Under the pieces are notes generated by a model, which was not told the origin of the DNA, did no database searches, and was given only the letters and a program-made list of their open reading frames with translations. From Cryptomeria japonica (taxonomy: Eukaryota > Streptophyta > Pinopsida > Cupressales > Cupressaceae): DNA of 64,000 nucleotides. Position numbers and translations under genes: made by a program. The stretch's first letter is position 1. Each line of letters begins with the position of its first letter. Shown here one piece after another: positions 56,311 through 64,000 of this stretch. The DNA is taken from the NCBI RefSeq assembly GCF_030272615.1, contig NC_081407.1, forward strand, positions 436,760,230 to 436,824,229. Direction: 5' to 3'.

Positions 56311-57516
56311 ATGGCTTCGACCATTCCTAGTCCAACAATTGATGTTGGTGCTAGCGTTTTGGCATCTGGAGAGCATGGCTCCCCCAACCAAGTGCTCTTG
56401 CAAGTTTGTTCCGAAAGTGTTTCACAAGGTACTATTTCTGGTACCCTTGATGTTATTTTACCATTGCAAGATTTTGATAATGCATGCAACTGGCTTGAAA
56501 AGTATAATTTAATTGGTTATTTTGTGGGGAGGGTTCCACCTGAAAGCATGCTTCGTGATTGGGTTGCCAAAGCTTGGGCCCCTCATGGGATCCGGCTTGA
56601 TGGCATCCAAAATCTCACCAAAGGTTTTTTTCTGTTTCGCTTTTCAAATCCTACTCATGTTGAGGGTGTCCTCAAGCATGGTCCCTGGTTTGTGTAGTCA
56701 TCCTTGTTGGTTTTTCAACCGTGGTCTAGGGACTTTACAATCTCCGATGAAAAAAAGCTCAAGGTCCCTATCTAGGTTTAATTTCTTGGTCTCCCTCTTC
56801 CTTGTTGGTCGTTCCTGCAAACGATTGCCCAATCTCTTGGCAAGATTGTTTGCATGGAGCCAGACTGTTTTTTTCATGCCCGCCCTCAAAAGAGGGCCTG
56901 CATTGAAGTGGATTTATCCCGGGATCTTAAGGAAACTATTGATATTCAGGTTGGCGGTCATAGCTTTTCTCAGCGTGTGCTATATTTAAATTTGCATAAC
57001 ACCTTCTATCGGTGCCAGTCCTCTAATCACAAGATTAAAGATTGCCCTCTTGCTGCTCCTAGGACTAAGGCGCCTTCTAAAGATGTCGGTTCTTCGGAAC
57101 CCAAGTTGGAAGAAGGTTGGACCACTGTGGGTCGAAAGAATAAACCTAAGCATGATGCTTCAGCTGTAGCGCCACCCTCTTCCCAGCCTGCGGCTTCTAT
57201 GAAGCCAACTCCTGCTACAACGCAAGCTAATGTGCAATCGGAGGTTTCAAACCCTACTGATAAGGGGAAGGGTTTTGTTGAGAGTAGTTCTCGCTCTGCA
57301 TGGGTGTGTACTCCTCATGCGGTTTCAACTATTGCAGCTCAACATTTGCGCCATTCTCGCAGCCCGTCTAGGCGGGATAGCGGCAAAGATGAGGGTCGTG
57401 GTAAGCGCAGGGTTCTTTCAAGGGATTCTTTCCCTGGTTTTCAATTTGCTTCAGATTTTTTGCAGAATAGTTTATCCTCTCTTGAGGACAAAGAAGGCAT
57501 GCAAGATTTTGAATGA
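56311..57516 (+). pseudogene. LINE ORF1 (DUF4283-type, zinc knuckle)
   Basis: A single frame of 402 codons with in-frame TAG codons at about 56695 and 56776. The N-terminal part (LVGYFVGR-like LIGYFVGRVPPESMLRDWV, FFLFRFSNPTHVEGVLKHGP) matches the DUF4283 nucleic-acid-binding domain of plant LINE ORF1. A zinc knuckle follows as FYRCQSSNHKIKDCP, in which the second Cys of CxxC appears as Ser. A Ser/Pro/Lys-rich tail ends at TGA (57514-57516), overlapping the ATG of ORF2 by the ATGA arrangement typical of coupled LINE ORFs. Confidence 0.88.
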
Positions 57517-58344
57517 TGAACTTCCTCTCATGGAATGTTCAGGGCCTTACTAACCCTACCAGATAAAAATTTCGTGCGGAATATTAGACAAGCTCATCTT
57601 GGTATTGATGTTCTTTGCCTTCAAGAAGTTAAAGTTACTGCTTTCTTGTTGGTTGTTGCATGTCGTGTGATATGGCCAAATGGCCTGGTTTTTGCTTCAA
57701 AACACGAAGTTGGTAGAGGAGGTGTTGTCACTCTTCTCTCACCACGTTGGCACTCTACTATTGTCTATCATGGGTTAGATCCTACTCAGCGAGCAGTGTG
57801 GGTCCTCATGTCAGTCGACAATCATTCTTTTGGGATCTTTAATATTTATGCTTCCAATGATGCTGTGGAGCGATCTTGCTTGTGGCGGTGGATTGCAGAT
57901 TCGTTGCCCCCTGCCACTTGGGTGATGTGTGGGGACTTTAATATGGTTGAAGTGGCCTCCGATAAAGACAACATTCTGCCTTTTCAGTGGATAGCTGGTG
58001 AACGGGAAGCATGGTTTCACATGCAAAATAAATTGGGGCTTTTTGATCCCAATATTTCTCATCGTCCTTCTCAGGGAGTCTGGCACACTTGGTGTAATTA
58101 CAGAGCTGGCCCTAGCAGAGTCTTTAAACGTCTTGATCGTGCCATGATCTCAGCGCAATCGTTTTTTGCTTTTGGGGAAAACCAATCTTTTCCAGTTTTG
58201 CCTCTTGCTGAAGTCACCTTGTCAGATCACTTTCCCATCAAATTTAGCATTGAATGGATGCCAGGTTGTAAGCACACTCCAAAAACGCAATTTTTTCTCA
58301 ATACTTCTCTACTAAGTCATCCCCCAATGCTAGGCCACATCTAG
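57516..58344 (+). pseudogene. LINE ORF2 endonuclease domain
   Basis: ORF2 opens at 57516 with MNFLSWNVQGLTNPTR. A frameshift near 57560 moves it to the 269-codon frame with VLCLQEVK (catalytic Glu), VMCGDFNMVE (Asp/Asn), SRVFKRLDRAMIS and LSDHFPIKF (Asp-His). These are the apurinic-type endonuclease motifs that nick the target in LINE retrotransposition. The frame ends at a TAG (58342-58344), which stands where relatives often have Trp or Gln. Confidence 0.9.
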
Positions 58345-60690
58345 TGGGTCCGGAATCTTGAGAGTTGTCCTACTCAACTCACCGGTTGGATTACATGGTG
58401 AAATGATGCTATCTAGCGAACTGCCCGTTTCCTCTGCATCTATGGCCAACAGTTGGCCACGTACCGCAAACGGTCCTATGAGGCCACAACCAAGAATTTG
58501 AAGTCTACTACTGAAGCTTTGATGGCTAACCCCTTCAGCCCTGGACATCAAGTCCAGGTGGCTCAACTCAGACACCATTGTTGATTCTCATGCTGCCAGA
58601 GGAGCTCAAATCAAGGCCAGATTGCATTGGCTTAAGGTTGGTGATCATGTGCTCTCAGAGCACGCCATTCCTCTCCAGGGATTAAAAGGATTAAAGAAGG
58701 TCAATCAATGCTTTCTGAGCTACCGGATATTATTCAAGCCTTTGTCAGACATTGTGAGGTGTTCACTACGTAGGAAAATTCCCCTAACCGCGATACTGCT
58801 TTGCAAAAGTGCTTGGCAGTGGTTCCCTCTTAGCTCTCTGATGCTAAAAGAGTGTTTTGTGATCAATTTCTCACTTTTTAGGATCTTAAGGATGCTATTT
58901 TTTATATGGTAGATGATAAAGCTCTCGGTTGCAATGGCTTCCCCTGCGAGTTTTACAAGGCCTTATGGCCATGTGTTGGTGCTGATTTGCATAAGGTATA
59001 CTTGAAGGCCTTTCATTCCCATTCTTTGGGGCCAATTATTGACAAGGGGAATATCAAGTTCATTCCCAAAGCTGGTGATCCTGAGGACATTTATAATTGG
59101 TGGCCAGTTACCTTGCTGAATGTCTCCTACAAGATAATTGCAAAAGCCTTGGTGCTCAAAATCAGACATCTTCCACAGATTGTGCGCCCAGAGCAACCTG
59201 GTTTTATCAAATCTAGGTTTATTCTAGATAATATCATTGCGGCCTAGGAAGGCATGGAATGGGCCCGACGCACTTTGCAGAAAGCCCTCTTCCTTAAAAT
59301 TGATTCTACTAAAGCTTATGATCGCATAGAATGGCCTTTTATTCTTTCTATGCTTAAAGCCTTAGGGTTTGCTCCCCATTTCATTTAGTCTGTGCCAATG
59401 CTTTTTGGGGATGTTTCTGCTTGTATTACCATCAATGGTCGCCAATCTTCAGCTTTCGATCTTTTCAGATCCATTCGCCAAGGTTGTCCTCTTGCACCTT
59501 CCTTATACGTGCTTGCTGCCAAAGGGTTTGGATATCTGCTTGCATCTGCCATTTTTGCCCGACGAGTCAGGGGGATTTCCTTGCCTGAGTCACCTTCTCA
59601 GCTTGTTAATGGCCATTTTGCTAATGATTCTTTTCTCACTCTCATCGAAGAGGAGGATAATGTCAAGGAAACTCTTCATTGTCTAGACATTTTTTGTTTA
59701 GCTTCTGGGTCGGCTATTCAATGGCACAAAACCAAGTGTTACAGGCAGTCTTTCCTTCCAGTTCCGCCTTGGATGCTCTAGTTTGGATGGAATTGGATCC
59801 AACATGGGGAGATTTTTTCTTTTTGGGCATTCCCTTTGCCTTTCAAGGGTCTGTTGTTGCTCTTTGGAATGCAATGCTTGCAAGAATTGAGAAGAAAATT
59901 GCTTACTAGATTACCAAGCCTCTTTCTCTCGCTGGTAAATTCATTGCAGCTACTCATGTCTACTACTCCTCGTGTTGGGCTCCTTCCAAAGCTTCTTATT
60001 GTAAGCTAGAGAAGCTCTTGAGAGAATTTTTATGGGCCAATGGCGTAGATAATCATGGCTTTCACAGAGTTGCTTGGGATTTCTATTGTATCCCTGGTGA
60101 CTTTGGAGGGATTGGCCTCTTGTCCACTTAGAAACAAGGTTTAGCTCTCTGTGCCAAATGGGTTCTTTGAGCCATTTCTGGAAACGAAGCTTGGAAGGTG
60201 TTGCTTCGACATTGCATTTCCTCAGGACATTCGATTAATAGACCGGCCTGGAAGGGGATTGGCTTTCAAACCCTTCTTATCATGAAAGATGTTGTGCACA
60301 TTAAAGGCACTTTTTTTGCTAAAAGCATTTGGCGTGCCTGGGAAGCTGTGAAGACCTGGCTTCGCTAGGATGGTTCGGGATTTCGTGATGGCCTTCTTTT
60401 AACCAACAAAATATTTGGTGGTCACCTCTCATTCAGGTCTAGGGTCTCCCACTGGCCCGTGTCCCTGGAGTTCTTGCTCTGTGTTTTCACAAATGCGGCA
60501 TCTGCACTACTCATGACATTTATTCTCGTGCCACTATGAGTCTTCGCTCTTGGGAAGATTTACAGACTCAATTTCGCCTCATCCAACCAAATCGACAAAC
60601 ATTTGAGCTAGTGCTCTCCGCTTTGCCTCTGAATATGCTACACAAAATTGGTATTCATTCTGTGAGGCCTTTCATGCAGAGCATCCACAC
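58345..60690 (+). pseudogene. LINE ORF2 reverse transcriptase
   Basis: The palm region is spread over several frames: GCNGFPCEFYKALWP, IKFIPKAGDPEDIYNWWPV, FIKSRFILDNIIAA (stop), LFLKIDSTKAYDRIEWPFI (catalytic Asp), IRQGCPLAPSLYVLAAKGF and LVNGHFANDSFL. The last corresponds to the FADD box, with its first Asp changed to Asn. The C-terminal part includes FFFLGIPFAFQGSVVALWN and SLAGKFIAATHVYYSSCWAP. Coding likeness ends near 60690 (IGIHSVRPFMQSIH). Confidence 0.9.
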
Positions 60691-63540
60691 ACTAAACCAT
60701 ATTAGGGAGATTTCTTTCTCCCAACTTACCTATTCAATAAATCTAATCCTTCCATAACTTCACAAATCCCTCACTAGATTCTTAATCCACTCACAAGGCT
60801 ACAATAGCCCAAACACATCCAATCTCCTCAAACCCTTATCCAACCACTCACACACATTCCTCCATACATATTCAACCATCTTGAACCTCAAACCATGCTC
60901 CACAACTCTCAAACACCTTCAAACTCCTTACTAGTCACTCAACTAGGACTGCCCCCAAATAGGACTTCCACTCTTCCTCTAATGCCAACTCACAACTTGT
61001 CACAAGTATTCCTCACAAACACAAAAACTCCCTTGTCAATCCTAAAAGGCTTATCAACATGTTCACTTTGGACTCTCTCTACCCACCCAACCTCCCAAGA
61101 TGACATAGAAACACTTAGTTTGGTTCACTGTTTTCTATGACAGTCTTGACACATTTTGGACAGTCAAAAAAGTTTAGGACAGTCATATATTTAGACTTCT
61201 TTCCCACTTCTCAATGCCTCCAAAGGCTCCTAGAGACTCAATAGGGTCTGCCCAATCCCTCTTTTCTCTCCAACCACAGTACCAACCAGCATACCAACTT
61301 ACAAACACAAAGTTCTTGTCTCACGGTCAACTAGGACAGTAACTAACAATTTTAGGACAATCAATAAGTTTGTGCATTTGGATTGTTTACCCAACTTGAC
61401 AACCCTTGTTCCCTGTCAATGGAACCCTCACACACTTTCCACAACCCCCACTTGACCCCTCAAGGTCCTCCAAGGCATCCAAGCCAACCAAAACCTCCTC
61501 TTTTACACTGCTGTCCCAGACTGAGACACAATTTCAGTCGACTTCCTTCAAGTTTGCACGTGAAAAATCATGTATAAATCCCTACAACAAAAAGGAAACT
61601 AAAATGCATATCATTTCCCTCCATTCCACCAATTTTTTGGCCCTTGGACATGTGGAATGGAGGCTATTTACATTTTATAATGTCACTGCAAACCCTAGGG
61701 CAGGGTTTAGACTGTTTTTACAAAAAAAAAGCTATAACTTATGCAAAACAAAATGGATTTAAATGAAACCAATTGCAGAATGAAGATGATTCACGCCTCC
61801 AACGTATCCAATAAGTCTTCAATAAAAAAAAAGAGGTTTTCTTGATAGAAAAAAGCAAATTTCAGACTGTCACGTCTGGTGTAAAATTCCTTAACTAAGA
61901 ACTGATTGCAAATAGATGTATATATCCAGATTAAAACAGAAACGTATTATTCAACACAGCCAGTGGATTATTGGCATGCCAATGAATATCGTTTAACAGT
62001 ATTATTGTTCAATACACGCAGTCTCCATTTTACTTTCATGCTTAATGATAAACATAGCATTTATCAACAGAGAACAGAACAATTATTATTCAACAATCAT
62101 TATCAAATGATTAAATGTTTCACCAGGAAATGGGTTAAAGAATTTCTTTCATGATGCACCTGTTAATTACGCAGTGACTGTTGATGCCAAACTTCTTGTT
62201 GTGTGCCACCCGAAGAGTTCATATATTCACCGAAGACAGTGTAGAACGAAACATCCACAACCGCAAACAATTCCCCCGAACTTAATTCCACGGAAAAATC
62301 AATTTACATGATATCACGGTGTACTGTGTTTAGTAACCCTTCCAATTTCCGCTGCGCGATGACTGCGATCTCCCAATACGGTAGAAACAGACCATACACT
62401 ACAACCCGATATCGGGTTACAGGGCCACAGAAGTAAGAATGAGTTAGATGTGTCGTCTTTCACCTGCGTCCGGAGGTCTTATTCCCATCACGTGCATAAG
62501 GAAACACACGCATCTATATACAAATCTAAGACTCACGCCATTAAGTCACTCCACTGCTTCTATAAAACACGGTTCCACTCCAGAACTTACGTCCAATAGG
62601 TTAGACAATAACTGACAAAAGGAGATTTGATTTAGTAAGTATCCTATCACACAGATGACCAATCTTTCCCCCATTTGCCAAATCGCCTCCTCCTTAAATC
62701 CGTTCCCGGGGTGGTTCCCCAACTGAATCAAACCAATTCTCTTTATTAATCATAACCATCGAAAAGTTTAAGCTTTTATTAATTATTTTATATTAACAGA
62801 CAAGTGATTAATATAAAATAATTACAATAAACATTTATTAATTAATTAATTAATTTATATTAGTGAATTGGAAACTAATATAAAAGAATTAATGTGACTT
62901 TGACTTAGAAATTATTAGGGGATATTACATCTGGGAAAAGCGCATGAAAGTGCAGGGAATCACAAGTTTTATTAATATTTTGCTTATTACATTGAACAAC
63001 AACCCATACTCAATGTGGGCAGGGCCTTTTTAAACATTCTCCAGGCCTCCCATCGGTTGTAACCACCTTCATAACTTGATTTTAACAAACTCACATAATT
63101 ACCCTTAAAAACTCAAAAGTTGCTTGACAACTTTTTTGTCAGCTTTAACAATTTTGCTCCAAATTGCATCTACACTTAATCTATGACTCCAATGCCCCAA
63201 TAATGACTCAAATAGGTCCAAATAGTCCATAAAGACCCTTACACATCATAAAACAACATATTTGACCCATTGATACTCATTTCCAACATAATGACAACTT
63301 TTGACAATTTTTGACAATCTTGTCAATATGACCTCAACATGACTCAAAACACCTTCTAATGACTTAAAGACACTTATTACATCAAGAATGGTCATAATCG
63401 ACCTTATTACATCACATGAACTCAAAAAATTTAAAATATTGTATCATGGCCTCACTAAGGCATAAAGACCTATTAGGTGCTCCTGCACCATAGTGGAAAG
63501 ATTGGTGTTGGTTTCCCAACACTTCTTTTTGTAATTACAA
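60690..63540. mobile_element. Unidentified insertion splitting the LINE
   Basis: LINE coding stops near 60690 and resumes near 63540-63566, so about 2.85 kb is foreign. It is pyrimidine-rich on the plus strand from 60720 to 61600, then AT-rich with a TTAATTAATTAATT stretch near 62840. Near its right end, on the minus strand, TGCAGGAGCACC resembles the start of the gypsy LTRs at 21.4 and 26.8 kb. No convincing target duplication or coding domain was found. A solo LTR in minus orientation is the most likely reading. Confidence 0.45.
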
Positions 63541-64000
63541 ACCTAAGCTGGGTTACCACTAGCTTGTGCCTCACTTGCCTATGGTTCCCACGTTGAATCT
63601 CAAATGGCATTTGCAATCCTCGCAACACACTTGGCATCGCAGATTTCAGACTCTTTGGTCTGCCATTGCTGAGCCTAAGGTGGCTCATTTTGCTTGGTGT
63701 ATTCTTTTCCAAGGCTTGCCTGTGGGTTCTCGTCTCAGGCATCTGGGGGTGCCTGACCCTCATTGTCCCTTTTGTGGGTTGCTTGAGACCTTGATGCATC
63801 TCTTCTAGTTTTGTAGAAGAGCCCAACAACTATGGGTTTGGATTCTTGATTTTTTTAGGCCTTTTCGACCTGAACACTTTTCTTGGCATATGGTTCTGTT
63901 GGGAGATTTCCCGCGACTTCCCTTCAAATTTACTTAGATTTGGCATGCTTTCAGGATGGAAATCCTTTTTAGTTTATGGAAAGATAGAAATGTTGTTTTC
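63541..64000 (+). pseudogene. LINE zinc-binding domain (continuation), cut by window end
   Basis: The frame from 63566 reads LKWHLQSSQHTWHRRFQTLW, EPKVAHFAWCILFQGLPVG and HLGVPDPHCPFCGLLETLMH. The CPFC...H arrangement, ending before a stop (TAG), is the zf-RVT domain of plant LINEs. After the stop, RRAQQLWVWILDF and LFSLWKDRNVVF continue in the same style. It fits the LINE interrupted at 60690 in orientation and domain order. Confidence 0.85.

Larger units (their letters stand above)
55013..64000 (-). other. NLP intron, at least 9 kb, reaching the window edge
   Basis: No upstream exon of the NIN-like gene (the conserved segment ending in AAKSLG) is found on the minus strand up to 64000. The intron is therefore at least 8988 bp long. 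It is largely made of mobile DNA: a forward LINE at about 56150-60690 and 63540-64000, with about 2.8 kb inserted in it. 55023-56150 shows no coding. A TGTCATGTCCCC string near 55527 resembles an LTR start but has no partner. Confidence 0.75.
56150..64000 (+). mobile_element. L1-type LINE in the NLP intron, interrupted
   Basis: ORF1, endonuclease, reverse transcriptase and its C-terminal region follow in order from 56311 to about 60690. The zinc-binding domain of the same reading direction reappears at about 63566. The 5' boundary near 56150-56300 is an estimate and the 3' end lies beyond the window. It is antisense to the NIN-like gene. Stops and frameshifts occur throughout. Confidence 0.85.

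Overview
The window looks like nuclear DNA of a seed plant with a large, repeat-swollen genome, most likely a conifer or other gymnosperm. The reasons are its AT-rich composition, nested and decayed Ty1/copia and Ty3/gypsy elements primed by initiator tRNA-Met, plant-type L1 LINEs with zinc-binding and RNase H domains, solo LTRs of 4-5 kb, and one plant-specific NIN-like (RWP-RK/PB1) gene whose intron runs at least 9 kb. The species assignment is inference. No bacterial, organellar or viral gene set is present. || Layout. 1-8.6 kb: old dispersed repeats split by a 4.8 kb solo LTR (target duplication TGGAT). 8.6-10.6 kb: a reverse-strand 2.0 kb solo LTR (CAATG) at the edge of a tRNA-derived SINE. 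11.3-15.4 kb: a second giant solo LTR of the first family, carrying a palindromic tandem array and an 82-nt palindromic microsatellite. 15.6-19.8 kb: another SINE, reverse-strand gypsy remnants and a 96-bp-arm foldback. 19.8-33.7 kb: a copia element with a truncated 5' LTR, into which a complete chromodomain-type gypsy (TSD GAAGG) and a separate solo LTR (TSD ATTTG) inserted. 34-36 kb: a reverse-strand LINE remnant. 37.1-40.6 kb: a 5'-truncated LINE with a 16-20 bp target duplication. After its RNase H it contains a 415-codon ORF and a coiled-coil ORF, and this is the most unusual object in the window. 40.9-44.1 kb: gene-like open sequence broken by an internally deleted copia (TSD ATGAG). 45.4-46.2 kb: a young 829-bp TRIM-like element (LTRs differ at 2 of 137 positions, TSD AGGAT). 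47.6-49.7 kb: a decayed gypsy. 50.4-51.1 kb: a possible LTR with a 63-bp-arm palindrome. 53.6-55.0 kb: the 3' coding exon of the NIN-like gene, reverse strand. 55.0-64 kb: its intron, filled by a forward-strand LINE that is itself interrupted by about 2.8 kb of other DNA. || The only gene likely to work for the host is the NIN-like transcription factor, of which only the 3' exon lies here. Everything else is mobile DNA, nearly all disabled by stops, frameshifts, lost catalytic residues or deletions. The target-site duplications allow a relative order of insertions to be read in several places.
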